A DNA stretch of 15,530 nt from an uncultured Gammaproteobacteria bacterium. GTDB lineage: Bacteria > Pseudomonadota > Gammaproteobacteria > Nitrosococcales > Methylophagaceae. The DNA is taken from contig CAJXPP010000020.1 of assembly GCA_913058195.1 (NCBI GenBank), forward strand, positions 1 to 15,530, written 5' to 3'. A program made the position numbers and the translations under genes. This document shows positions 1-7,866 of this stretch, piece after piece. How positions within the stretch are numbered: position 1 is the first letter of the stretch; the number at the start of each line of letters is the position of its first letter. The notes under the pieces are model-generated. The model was given only the letters and a program-made list of their open reading frames with translations. It made no database searches and was not told where the DNA came from.

Positions 1-43
1 TCATGCCTAGTCTCGTGGGCTCGGAGATGTGTATAAGAGACAG
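1..43. other. Nextera i7/read-2 sequencing adapter (artefact)
   Basis: This end is library adapter, not genome. Base 1 is the last base of the P7 primer part, bases 2-9 (CATGCCTA) are the i7 index, bases 10-24 (GTCTCGTGGGCTCGG) are the read-2 adapter, and bases 25-43 (AGATGTGTATAAGAGACAG) are the 19-bp Tn5 mosaic end. Genomic sequence starts at base 44. The identical sequence in inverted orientation closes the other end of the contig, as expected when untrimmed short-insert reads are assembled. The match is exact over the whole published adapter as I know it. Confidence 0.98.
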
Positions 44-146
44 GTTAAAAAATAGTTACTGACTAATTTTCAATACGCTAGCCACTTATCGCTACTAATA
101 GCTTGGAAATTTTGTAGCAAACAATTTATTCTTGCGCATATTTAGC

Positions 147-452
147 TTAGCTTAGTTTTTTTTGAATAGGTAACCATTGATAACGATAGACAACACCGGG
201 AACAGATAACACTAAAAATATACAGAATGTTGTAACAAAGAATTCCCATTGTTGTGGAAAAACATCACCAGAGAATTGAATTTCAGCAGCAATGCCTATT
301 AATAAGCTAGTAAAATAAAAAACAACTAATTCCACTAACCTAATAAAAACTGATTTTCCTTTATTTAAAGGGATAACTAGAAAAACTCGCTCAGTAAACC
401 ACGGTATGTTTGCAATGAATAAAAATAAAATAATAAGGGCTATTGGTGACAT
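147..452 (-). CDS. DUF2818 family membrane protein linked to complex I
   Basis: A 101-residue hydrophobic protein with about three predicted membrane segments (roughly residues 3-20, 37-58 and 69-88), an N-terminal stretch MSPIALIILFLFIANIPWF and a short charged tail ending QKKLS. I recognise it as DUF2818, a family of unknown function that usually sits directly after nuoN in beta- and some gammaproteobacteria. It begins 15 bases after the nuoN stop, in the same direction, so it is probably the last gene of the nuo transcript. There is no strong Shine-Dalgarno sequence before its ATG. The position suggests a role in assembly or stability of the complex I membrane arm, but no biochemical function is known and no catalytic motif is visible. 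An eight-A run lies six codons before the stop and makes the extreme C-terminus sensitive to sequencing error. Confidence 0.88.
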   Translation of the reverse strand: MSPIALIILFLFIANIPWFTERVFLVIPLNKGKSVFIRLVELVVFYFTSLLIGIAAEIQFSGDVFPQQWEFFVTTFCIFLVLSVPGVVYRYQWLPIQKKLS

Positions 453-467
453 ATTTTAACTAACACT

Positions 468-1904
468 CTATAAAGGGAAAACACTCGCACAGAGCGCAAG
501 TAATGAACCAGGAAATATTCCTAACATCAATACTGCTAAGGCATTAGCGCTTATCATCAGCCGCATATCGATTGGGGCCTCAAGTGCTTGATGTTGTTCT
601 GGGGTATCAAAGTACATTACCTTGATAATACGTAAATAATAAAATGCGCCAATGACTGACATCAGCACCGCTACAATTGCAATTGAAATCAAGTTAACAT
701 CAACAATTGATTTTATAACTGTTAGTTTGGCATAAAAGCCAATTAGTGGTGGAATACCTGCCATTGAAAACATCAAAATCAACATCATCAATGCATACCA
801 GGGGTTACGCTTACTCAGTCCTTTATAGTCATCAATATTGTCTGCTTCAAAACCCTGTCTACTTAATAGAATAATCATTCCAAAGCCGCCCATGCTCATT
901 AATGAGTATACCAAGGCATAAAACATGGATGCAGCATAACCTTCTGGACTACCAGAGATAAGTCCCAACAAAATAAAGCCAATATGTGAAATGGTTGAAT
1001 AGGCCAACATACGTTTTATATTTGTTTGAGCAATCGCTACTACATTACCAATAATCATTGATAACACTGATAACATAATTAGCATATCTTGCCAGTACAG
1101 TTGGGCATCACCTAAACCTTCAACAAGTAAGCGTATTGCCATAGCGAATGCAGCTACCTTAGGAGCAGCAGCGATAAACAAAGTAACAGCCGTCGGCGCT
1201 CCTTGATAGACATCGGGTAACCACATATGAAATGGTACTGCACCCATTTTGAAGCCAATACCAATAACCAAGAATACGATGCCAAAACTCAATACAGTAT
1301 TATCCAGTCCTCCCGCTTGGACCACCTCAGCAACAGTGGCTATCGACAAATTGCCTGTTACACCATAAATAATTGACATGCCGTATAGCAACATACCAGA
1401 GGCTAAAGCACCTAAAATGAAGTATTTCATAGCAGCTTCAGTCGCAATAAACGAATCACGATGCATGGCTACCATGGCATACATGCATAAGGACATCAGT
1501 TCTAAACCAAGATAGATAGTTAAAAAATGAGCGGCTGAGACCATAATCATCATACCGAGTGTCGAAAAGATCGCTAATACGTAATATTCACCCTTGAATA
1601 GATCCCGTGCTTTTAAATATGTAGTTGAATAAAGCAGCACCGCTATATTAATAAGGCAAATAGCCATTTTTAATACATCACTAAAAGCATCTTTTACATA
1701 GGTTCCATCAAAGGTTAAACCTGTTTCACCCAAAGATTGATAAATCAAAATAGCCGTGATTGCCAATGTGAGTTGACTCAATCCATAGGCAGCATTAGCA
1801 CCCTGTTTTCCTAAGAAAGCAACCGCTAATAAAATGACACACGCCATTGCCAACATAAACATTTCAGGTAATGCTAAAACCATATTCGATACTTCAAAAG
1901 TCAT
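468..1904 (-). CDS. nuoN: NADH-quinone oxidoreductase subunit N
   Basis: One of the three antiporter-like proton-pumping subunits of the complex I membrane arm. The protein is 478 residues, the normal length for NuoN, and consists almost entirely of membrane helices (about 14). Expected charged residues are present: Glu135 in the segment YLGLELMSLC, and Lys219 in GIGFKMGAVPFHMW, followed by the family motif PDVYQGAPT. The ATG at 1904 follows the nuoM stop by 17 bases. A GAGG stretch lies rather far upstream (about 14 bases), so initiation signals are modest. The sequence is intact from end to end and is followed by the DUF2818 gene after 15 bases. NuoN, M and L are paralogous, but the length, the PDVYQGAP motif and the last position in the operon identify this one as N. 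Confidence 0.97.
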   Translation of the reverse strand: MTFEVSNMVLALPEMFMLAMACVILLAVAFLGKQGANAAYGLSQLTLAITAILIYQSLGETGLTFDGTYVKDAFSDVLKMAICLINIAVLLYSTTYLKARDLFKGEYYVLAIFSTLGMMIMVSAAHFLTIYLGLELMSLCMYAMVAMHRDSFIATEAAMKYFILGALASGMLLYGMSIIYGVTGNLSIATVAEVVQAGGLDNTVLSFGIVFLVIGIGFKMGAVPFHMWLPDVYQGAPTAVTLFIAAAPKVAAFAMAIRLLVEGLGDAQLYWQDMLIMLSVLSMIIGNVVAIAQTNIKRMLAYSTISHIGFILLGLISGSPEGYAASMFYALVYSLMSMGGFGMIILLSRQGFEADNIDDYKGLSKRNPWYALMMLILMFSMAGIPPLIGFYAKLTVIKSIVDVNLISIAIVAVLMSVIGAFYYLRIIKVMYFDTPEQHQALEAPIDMRLMISANALAVLMLGIFPGSLLALCASVFPL

Positions 1905-1921
1905 GATATTTTGTATCGCCT

Positions 1922-3433
1922 CTATAGTTTAGATTGTGAAATTTGTGTTAATAAATGCTCAACTGTCGCATGCATAACGTCAGTAACAGGGGCTGGCCAA
2001 ATACCTATCGCAAGTACAATTACAGCTAATACCGCCAACATTAAAAACTCACGACGATTAATATCCGTTAACTTCGCAACATCATCATTAGCAACATCAC
2101 CAAACAGAACCCGTTTCACCATCCATAATGTATAAGCGGCACCTAAGATTAATGTTGTTGCAGCCAAAAATGCAAACCAAAAGTTAGCTTGGAACGCAGC
2201 TAAAATCACCATAAACTCTCCGACAAAGCCTGATGTGCCAGGTAAACCAGCATTAGCCATGGCAAAAAATACGGCAAAACCTGCAAATTTTGGCATAGTA
2301 TTAATTACACCACCATAAGCGCTAATTTCACGAGTATGCATTCGATCATATAAAACCCCAACACAGAGGAACATTGCAGCAGCTATAAAGCCGTGAGAGA
2401 TCATTTGTACCATTGCACCTTCGATTGCTAGTTCTGCCCCACTGCCTGTAGCTGAATTAGCAAATATTCTAAAAACAATAAAGAGACCTAAGGTCACAAA
2501 GCCCATATGAGCAATACTAGAATAAGCAATCAGCTTCTTTAAATCTGATTGCACTAATGCGACAAAGCCAATATATACAACAGCTGTTAATGACAAAGAA
2601 ATAATAAGCCAATCAAGCGCCATGCTTGCATCAGGTGTAATCGGTAAAGCAAACCGTAAGAAGCCATAGCCGCCGATCTTCAATGTGATTGCAGCAAGAA
2701 TTACCGAACCGCCTGTTGGTGCTTCTACATGTGCATCAGGTAACCAAGTATGTACAGGCCACATCGGTACTTTAACCGCAAAAGCAATTAAAAAGGCTAA
2801 GAACAAATATATCTGTTCTTGCATAGACAGGCCTACTTTATGAAAGTCTAAAATCGAAAAACTACCCGATACATGGTGTAGATAAAGTAAGGCTAGTAAT
2901 AAAAATACCGAGCCAAATAAAGTGTATAGAAAGAACTTAATAGTGGCATAAACTCGGTTAGGCCCGCCCCATATGCCAATAACCAAGAATAGAGGAATCA
3001 ACATCGCTTCGAAGAATACGTAAAACAAAATCGCATCTAATGCTGAAAATACAGCAATCATCAAGCCTGCCATAATCAAAAAAGCCGCCATATATTGACT
3101 GACACGATCTTGAATAACTTCCCAACCAGCAATAACCACTATTACGGTAGAAAAGGCTGTCAAAATGATTAATGGCATTGAAAAGCCGTCAACCCCTAAT
3201 GAATAATTGATATCAAAAGCACTAATCCATGATGCTTGTTCCGTAAACTGCATTTGTGCTGTGGCATTATCAAAACCAATATATAAGCCTATAGATAATA
3301 ATAAAGTAGCCACAGAAATTAATAATGCTAGTGGACGAGCCCATGGATTATTATCGCCATTAACAAGCACAGCGATACCACCGAAAACAGGCAGCCAAAT
3401 CAATAAACTTAATAAAGGTAAATCAGTAAACAT
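1922..3433 (-). CDS. nuoM: NADH-quinone oxidoreductase subunit M
   Basis: Second antiporter-like proton pump of the membrane arm, 503 residues with about 14 membrane helices. Key residues seen are Glu142 in the segment YVFFEAMLIPLFLVIG and Lys221 in AFAVKVPMWPVHTWLPDAH, which are the proton-path glutamate and lysine of this family. The next motif, VEAPTGGSVILAAITLKIG, is diagnostic for NuoM as opposed to NuoL or NuoN. The gene follows nuoL after 21 bases, the largest gap in the operon, and its ATG has only a weak upstream purine tract (AGAAGATAAAGA). It ends TAG 17 bases before nuoN. The frame is unbroken and the length is typical. No alternative identity is likely. Confidence 0.97.
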   Translation of the reverse strand: MFTDLPLLSLLIWLPVFGGIAVLVNGDNNPWARPLALLISVATLLLSIGLYIGFDNATAQMQFTEQASWISAFDINYSLGVDGFSMPLIILTAFSTVIVVIAGWEVIQDRVSQYMAAFLIMAGLMIAVFSALDAILFYVFFEAMLIPLFLVIGIWGGPNRVYATIKFFLYTLFGSVFLLLALLYLHHVSGSFSILDFHKVGLSMQEQIYLFLAFLIAFAVKVPMWPVHTWLPDAHVEAPTGGSVILAAITLKIGGYGFLRFALPITPDASMALDWLIISLSLTAVVYIGFVALVQSDLKKLIAYSSIAHMGFVTLGLFIVFRIFANSATGSGAELAIEGAMVQMISHGFIAAAMFLCVGVLYDRMHTREISAYGGVINTMPKFAGFAVFFAMANAGLPGTSGFVGEFMVILAAFQANFWFAFLAATTLILGAAYTLWMVKRVLFGDVANDDVAKLTDINRREFLMLAVLAVIVLAIGIWPAPVTDVMHATVEHLLTQISQSKL

Positions 3434-3454
3434 AATGTCTGTCTTTATCTTCTA

Positions 3455-5404
3455 TTAAACGACGAAATAAGTAAGTAATAGCCATAGGCCAATAATCATT
3501 GCAAACGCATAATGATATAAGTAACCTGACTGCACGTGACGCACAAGTTTTGATGCTAAACCTACTGTTTTGGCCGTACCATTCACAACGGCACCATCAA
3601 TAATAGTTTGGTCGCCCACTTTCCATAGCAACTGGCCAATTTTGCGTGAACCACCAGCAAATACAATTTGGTTAAAGTCATCAAAGCCATATTTATTATC
3701 TAATAGTCGATGTAACCATTGGAATCGTTGCTGTATTTTTGCAGGTAACTCAGGTTTTACAAGATAGAGATAATAGGCTGTTGCAACACCAGCCATTGCT
3801 AACCAGAATGGCAATGCTGTGAGCCCATGCAAGACAAAGCCAATGACACCATGATAACTTTCAGCATGATGAGCTAATACATCGTGATCTGCATGAACAA
3901 TAATGGCATTACCAAAGAAGTCACCAAATACCATTGAACCAATTAAATAACCAGCAATCACTGATGGTATAGCTAATAAAATTAATGGCACAGTGACCAC
4001 TGCTGGCGATTCATGAGGGAGATGTCCACCATGTGTATCAAAGCGTTCTTTACCGTGGAAAACCAAGAAAAATAACCTAAAACTGTATAGCGCTGTAATA
4101 AATACCCCCACGATTACTGCAAAATAGGCAAAACCACTACCTGGAAGGTTTGATGCATGTACCGCTTCTATAATTGAGTCTTTAGAAAAGAAACCTGCTA
4201 AACCGGGAAATCCTATTAAAGCGAGTGAGCCAATTAAGCCTGTCCAGTAGGTAATAGGCATATATTTTTTCAAACCACCCATCTTACGAATATCTTGTTC
4301 ATGATGCATGGCAATAATGACTGATCCAGCGCCTAAGAATAAGAGTGCCTTAAAGAAAGCATGTGTCATTAAGTGGAAAACACCCGCAGCATAAGCTGAT
4401 GCGCCTAAAGCAACCGTCATATAGCCCAATTGCGATAATGTTGAGTATGCGATTACACGTTTAATATCATTTTGAATTAAACCCAAAAAGCCCATAAATA
4501 ATGCCGTGATAGCGCCAATGACTAAAATAAATGATAGCGCTGTTTCAGAAAACTCAAATAATGGCGACATTCTTGTCACCATAAAAATACCTGCCGTTAC
4601 CATGGTTGCCGCATGAATTAATGCTGAAATTGGCGTAGGACCTTCCATCGAGTCAGGTAACCAAACATGCAATGGAACTTGAGCAGATTTACCCATTGCG
4701 CCGATAAACAATAAGATACAAATTAATGACATCACTGACCAGTCATGGCCAGAAAAGATTGCTATCGTTTTTTCTGATATTGCCGGTGCTTGTGCAAACA
4801 CTTCGACATAATCAAGGCTTCCGGCATACATTAACACCCCAGAAATCCCTAATAGAAAACCGAAGTCACCCACACGATTGACCAGAAATGCTTTTAAATT
4901 TGCATAAATAGCCGTTGGTTTTTTATACCAAAAACCAATTAATAGATAAGAAACTAAACCCACGGCTTCCCAACCAAAAAATAATTGCATAAAGTTGTTT
5001 GCCATCACCAGCATCAACATGGCAAAGGTAAATAAAGAAATATAACTAAAGAACCTAGCGTAACCGTTGTCTTCCTGCATATAACCAATAGTGTAGATAT
5101 GCACCATCAGAGAAACAAAGGTTACTACTACCATCATCATGGCTGTTAGCGCATCAACCATAAAGCCTATTTCTAAGCTTAAACTACCTGCTTGTAACCA
5201 CTGATAGACTTGCTCATTATAAGTTTGACCATCAACCGCCACCAACTTCAACACCCATACCGATAATACAAAGGCTGTCGCTACACCAGCAATCGCAGCA
5301 CGGTGAGACCAGACTTTACCAACTTGTTTGCCAAATAGCCCGGCAATAATGCTACCCACTAAGGGTGCAAAAGCAATGGTTAAGAGTAAGTTTTCTGTCA
5401 TCAT
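3455..5404 (-). CDS. nuoL: NADH-quinone oxidoreductase subunit L
   Basis: The largest and most distal proton-pumping subunit, 649 residues. It has an antiporter core of about 14 helices followed by the NuoL-specific C-terminal extension (about residues 535-649), which in known structures forms a long amphipathic helix lying along NuoM and NuoN and a final anchor helix (here HYAFAMIIGLWLLLTYF). Key residues are Glu146 in LFFGWEAVGLVSYLLIGFW, Lys239 in GAMGKSAQVPLHVWLPD and Lys408 in GFFSKDSI. The protein opens with two methionines (MMTENLL). An AAGGG tract lies 5 bases before the first ATG and 8 before the second, so either could be used. It starts 2 bases after the nuoK stop. A periplasmic or loop segment around residues 504-526 contains six histidines, a feature I believe is shared with relatives. 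Confidence 0.97.
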   Translation of the reverse strand: MMTENLLLTIAFAPLVGSIIAGLFGKQVGKVWSHRAAIAGVATAFVLSVWVLKLVAVDGQTYNEQVYQWLQAGSLSLEIGFMVDALTAMMMVVVTFVSLMVHIYTIGYMQEDNGYARFFSYISLFTFAMLMLVMANNFMQLFFGWEAVGLVSYLLIGFWYKKPTAIYANLKAFLVNRVGDFGFLLGISGVLMYAGSLDYVEVFAQAPAISEKTIAIFSGHDWSVMSLICILLFIGAMGKSAQVPLHVWLPDSMEGPTPISALIHAATMVTAGIFMVTRMSPLFEFSETALSFILVIGAITALFMGFLGLIQNDIKRVIAYSTLSQLGYMTVALGASAYAAGVFHLMTHAFFKALLFLGAGSVIIAMHHEQDIRKMGGLKKYMPITYWTGLIGSLALIGFPGLAGFFSKDSIIEAVHASNLPGSGFAYFAVIVGVFITALYSFRLFFLVFHGKERFDTHGGHLPHESPAVVTVPLILLAIPSVIAGYLIGSMVFGDFFGNAIIVHADHDVLAHHAESYHGVIGFVLHGLTALPFWLAMAGVATAYYLYLVKPELPAKIQQRFQWLHRLLDNKYGFDDFNQIVFAGGSRKIGQLLWKVGDQTIIDGAVVNGTAKTVGLASKLVRHVQSGYLYHYAFAMIIGLWLLLTYFVV

Positions 5405-5406
5405 TC

Positions 5407-5712
5407 TTACCCTTTTAACTTATTAAGCTCAGCAACATTAATCGTATGTTTATTACGAAACAAGACGACTAAAATTGCCAAACCAATCGCTGCTTCTGCA
5501 GCTGCAACGGTCAGAATAAAGAACACAAAAACTTGCCCAGCTATATCGCCAGAGTAATGCGAAAAAGCAATAAAATTGAGGTTTACTGCTAATAACATCA
5601 ACTCAATACACATCAACAAAATAATAATATTTTTACGATTAATAAATATGCCCGCAACGGACAGACTAAATAATAAGGCTCCAAGTATAAGGAAGTCAGA
5701 TAATGCAATCAT
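5407..5712 (-). CDS. nuoK: NADH-quinone oxidoreductase subunit K
   Basis: Small membrane-arm subunit related to MrpC, 101 residues with three membrane helices (about 4-22, 29-51, 60-85). Both conserved buried glutamates needed for proton translocation are present: Glu37 in LLMCIELMLLAVNLNF and Glu73 in TVAAAEAAIGLAI. Length is exactly typical. The ATG overlaps the nuoJ stop codon in an ATGA junction, and a perfect AGGAGG Shine-Dalgarno sequence (5720-5725) lies 7 bases upstream, the strongest ribosome-binding site in the operon. It ends 2 bases before nuoL, consistent with coupled translation of J, K and L. Confidence 0.98.
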   Translation of the reverse strand: MIALSDFLILGALLFSLSVAGIFINRKNIIILLMCIELMLLAVNLNFIAFSHYSGDIAGQVFVFFILTVAAAEAAIGLAILVVLFRNKHTINVAELNKLKG

Positions 5713-6317
5713 GACTCAGCCTCCTGCTTCTTAACTGATTCCATTTTAACAATTCGTACTCTGTCTTTCGCTTTAACTTTAATCTGCTCAGAAATATTTT
5801 GAGATTTACTTTTCTTCTCACGCAAGGTCAAAGTAATTGCAGCAACGATAGCAACCGTTAAAATAACAGAGGCAATTTCAAACGGATAAACATAAACCGT
5901 ATACAACAATAAGCCTATTTCTTTAGTATTACTGTATCCCTCAGGGTGCGGAATAGGTGCAGAGACAATATCTAAACCAAAGTGTGACGCCCCTAGTACA
6001 GCAATCATTTCAATGGTGATTAATGCCGCGACAAAAATACCCAAAGGCAAGTATTTGGCAAAACCTTCCTCTAAAGGGGCAAGGTCAATATCAAGCATCA
6101 TGACGACGAAAAGAAATAACACCATTACCGCACCGACATAAACAAGCACTAAGGTCATTGCTAAAAATTCAGCTTCGAGTAATAACCAAATACCAGCACT
6201 AGTAAAAAAAGCCAATATCAAAAACAGTGCTGCACGTACCGGGTTACGAACAGTAACCACCATTGCACCAGCGAAGAGAAGAATGCTTGCAAAGCAATAA
6301 AAAACTATCTGTTCCAC
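5709..6317 (-). CDS. nuoJ: NADH-quinone oxidoreductase subunit J
   Basis: Membrane-arm subunit, 202 residues with five membrane helices (about 2-20, 28-47, 54-75, 90-112, 140-165). The helix-3 region LVLVYVGAVMVLFLFVVMM is the conserved segment that carries the pi-bulge in known structures and links quinone chemistry to the pumps. After the last helix comes a soluble, lysine-rich tail of about 35 residues (from REKKSKSQ to KKQEAES), which is variable in this family. The start is GTG at 6317, overlapping the nuoI stop by one base (TAGTG), with GAGG (6326-6329) 8 bases upstream. The stop overlaps nuoK by four bases. Confidence 0.97.
   Translation of the reverse strand: MEQIVFYCFASILLFAGAMVVTVRNPVRAALFLILAFFTSAGIWLLLEAEFLAMTLVLVYVGAVMVLFLFVVMMLDIDLAPLEEGFAKYLPLGIFVAALITIEMIAVLGASHFGLDIVSAPIPHPEGYSNTKEIGLLLYTVYVYPFEIASVILTVAIVAAITLTLREKKSKSQNISEQIKVKAKDRVRIVKMESVKKQEAES
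5720..5725 (-). promoter_or_regulatory. Shine-Dalgarno sequence AGGAGG for nuoK
   Basis: A perfect AGGAGG on the minus strand lies 7 bases before the nuoK ATG, within the last codons of nuoJ. It is the strongest ribosome-binding site found in the operon and may allow extra initiation on the short nuoK gene. Confidence 0.85.
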
Positions 6318-6808
6318 TAGCGATACCTCGCATCAGCAGCACGATCGGCCGCTATTTGAGTTTCATTTTCGTCACCTACCGCCAGTAACTTTTCTTTAGT
6401 CATGATATTTTCGCCGCGGTTTTCAAAGTGATAATCAAAGATACGGGTTTCAACTATTGAATCCACAGGACATGATTCTTCACAAAAGCCACAAAAAATA
6501 CATTTAAACAAATCGATATCATAACGAGTTGTACGTCGACTACCATCTTCCCTTGGCTCTGTTTCTATCGTAATAGCCAGTGCCGGACAAGTTGCCTCAC
6601 ATAATTTACAACCAATACAGCGCTCTTCACCATTTGGATAACGACGCAAAGCATGCAAGCCTCTAAAACGAGGTGATTGTGGTGTTTTTTCTTCTGGATA
6701 CTGTACGGTTATTTTTTTTGCAAATAGGTAACGTCCTGTTAGTTTCAAACCTAACAATAACTCCCACAGTAAGAAACTCTTGAAAAAATGTTTCACTGAC
6801 TCTTTCAT
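6317..6808 (-). CDS. nuoI: NADH-quinone oxidoreductase subunit I (two [4Fe-4S] clusters)
   Basis: Ferredoxin-like subunit of the connecting arm, 163 residues, carrying clusters N6a and N6b that pass electrons from NuoG to NuoB. Both CxxCxxCxxxCP motifs are intact: Cys64, 67, 70 and 74, then Cys103, 106, 109 and 113. The N-terminus (MKESVKHFFKSFLLWELL) is an amphipathic helix that lies on the membrane, and the tail ends QIAADRAADARYR, typical of proteobacterial NuoI. I chose the ATG at 6808: it overlaps the nuoH stop in an ATGA junction and has GGAGG 7 bases upstream. A TTG at 6829 in the same frame would lengthen the protein by 7 residues but would run through that ribosome-binding site and is not convincing. 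Confidence 0.97.
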   Translation of the reverse strand: MKESVKHFFKSFLLWELLLGLKLTGRYLFAKKITVQYPEEKTPQSPRFRGLHALRRYPNGEERCIGCKLCEATCPALAITIETEPREDGSRRTTRYDIDLFKCIFCGFCEESCPVDSIVETRIFDYHFENRGENIMTKEKLLAVGDENETQIAADRAADARYR

Positions 6809-7866
6809 AATACCGCCTCCGTAAACCAAGGACCGATATCAAATACCTGTGCCGTTGCAACGACCACCAGCCATACTAACGTCACAGGGATAAATATTTT
6901 CCAACCTAGACGCATAATTTGATCGTAACGGTAACGAGGGAATGTTGCTCTAAACCATAAATATAAGAATAAGAAAACACAAGTTTTCATTAGTAACCAA
7001 ACAATACCTGGCACCCAAGAGAATAATGTTTCTAATCCTGGTATTCCTTGGAATGGAGACAGCCAACCACCCATAAATAAAACAGCAGCTAACATCGATA
7101 TTAAGATCATATCGGCATATTCTGCTAAGAAGAACACTGCGAAGGCCATGCCTGAATATTCAACATGGAAACCTGCCACAATCTCTGATTCACCTTCAGA
7201 CACATCGAAAGGTGCTCGGTTTGTTTCGGCTATACCAGAGATGAAATACACGACAAATAGTGGGAATAAAGGCAGCCAGTACCAATTCAAAATGCCTCCT
7301 TGTTGTGCAACTACAATCTCACCAAGGTTAAGGCTCCCTGCAGCAATTAATACACCTACTAAGGCAAAACCCATTGCGATCTCATAAGAAACAACTTGAG
7401 CAGCAGAACGTAATGCACCTAAAAATGCATAACGAGAATTAGATGCCCAACCGGCGATTACAATGCCATACACGCCCATTGATGTTATCGCGAGAATATA
7501 CAATAAACCTGCATCGATATTAGCCAGAGTCATTGTCGCATCAAATGGCATTACTGCCCATGCAGCTAAAGCAGGGCCAATGGCTAAGACAGGCGCTACC
7601 AAGAATAAATATAGATTTGATTTGGCAGGAAATATAACTTCTTTCAATGCTAATTTAAGACCATCAGCAATAGGCTGTAAAAGCCCAAAAGGCCCGACAC
7701 GGTTAGGGCCTATACGTACTTGAATATAACCAATTATCTTACGCTCAGCATAGGTTAAGTATGCAACTGCTAACATTAGCGGAACAATAATAACGACAAT
7801 TTTAATTACCGTGAACAATACTGTTTGTGCAGTAATCCAATCAATAAGTGCAAGTACAGAGTCCAC
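6805..7866 (-). CDS. nuoH: NADH-quinone oxidoreductase subunit H
   Basis: Membrane subunit that, with NuoB and NuoD, forms the quinone chamber and the link to the proton channels. It is 353 residues with about eight membrane helices. Conserved family blocks are present: ERKIIGYIQVRIGPNRVGP at 41-59, ETNRAPFD at 214-221, EGESEIVAGFHVEYSG at 224-239, and FRATFPRYRYDQIMRLGWK near the C-terminus. The start is GTG at 7866, overlapping the nuoG stop by one base (TAGTG), with AGGGAG (7873-7878) 6 bases upstream supporting it. The stop overlaps the nuoI start by four bases. Length and motifs are standard and the frame is intact. Confidence 0.97.
   Translation of the reverse strand: MDSVLALIDWITAQTVLFTVIKIVVIIVPLMLAVAYLTYAERKIIGYIQVRIGPNRVGPFGLLQPIADGLKLALKEVIFPAKSNLYLFLVAPVLAIGPALAAWAVMPFDATMTLANIDAGLLYILAITSMGVYGIVIAGWASNSRYAFLGALRSAAQVVSYEIAMGFALVGVLIAAGSLNLGEIVVAQQGGILNWYWLPLFPLFVVYFISGIAETNRAPFDVSEGESEIVAGFHVEYSGMAFAVFFLAEYADMILISMLAAVLFMGGWLSPFQGIPGLETLFSWVPGIVWLLMKTCVFLFLYLWFRATFPRYRYDQIMRLGWKIFIPVTLVWLVVVATAQVFDIGPWFTEAVL
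6816..6820 (-). promoter_or_regulatory. Shine-Dalgarno sequence GGAGG for nuoI
   Basis: GGAGG on the minus strand ends 7 bases before the nuoI ATG at 6808, inside the 3' end of nuoH. It supports that ATG over the upstream in-frame TTG at 6829. Confidence 0.85.

Noticed and set aside
1..43. Tn5-like mosaic ends as evidence for a transposon
   Set aside because: The 19-bp ends are joined to read-2 adapter, i7 index and P7 bases in library order, so they come from tagmentation rather than a resident element.
49..70. Possible intrinsic terminator after the DUF2818 gene
   Set aside because: On the minus strand AAAATTAGT pairs with ACTATTTT with one bulge and a five-base loop, but the stem is almost all A-T and the T-run is part of the stem. 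Too weak to call, and the contig ends just beyond it.
1911..2135. Plus-strand open frames inside the nuo genes (also 3207-3458, 3570-3767, 7148-7387, 7463-7723, 10302-10541, 11195-11416, 11943-12158, 12748-12936)
   Set aside because: They lie fully or almost fully opposite intact, highly conserved nuo genes, resemble no known protein, and have no operon context. They are shadows of the real frames.
3827..3895. Histidine-rich loop in NuoL (six His in residues 504-526) as a metal-binding site
   Set aside because: Comparable histidine-containing loops occur, as far as I recall, in NuoL of related proteobacteria. No defined metal-binding motif is visible, so this is probably ordinary family variation.
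6809..6829. N-terminal extension of NuoI from a TTG at 6829
   Set aside because: The extension would be translated through the GGAGG site that serves the ATG at 6808, and the ATGA overlap with nuoH supports the ATG.
6663..6860. Second minus-strand frame across the nuoH/nuoI junction (similar frames at 10659-10898 and 13902-14108)
   Set aside because: These overlap nuoH/nuoI, nuoF and nuoB in another frame. Low-complexity or unusual composition and no family resemblance; the conserved frames explain the sequence.
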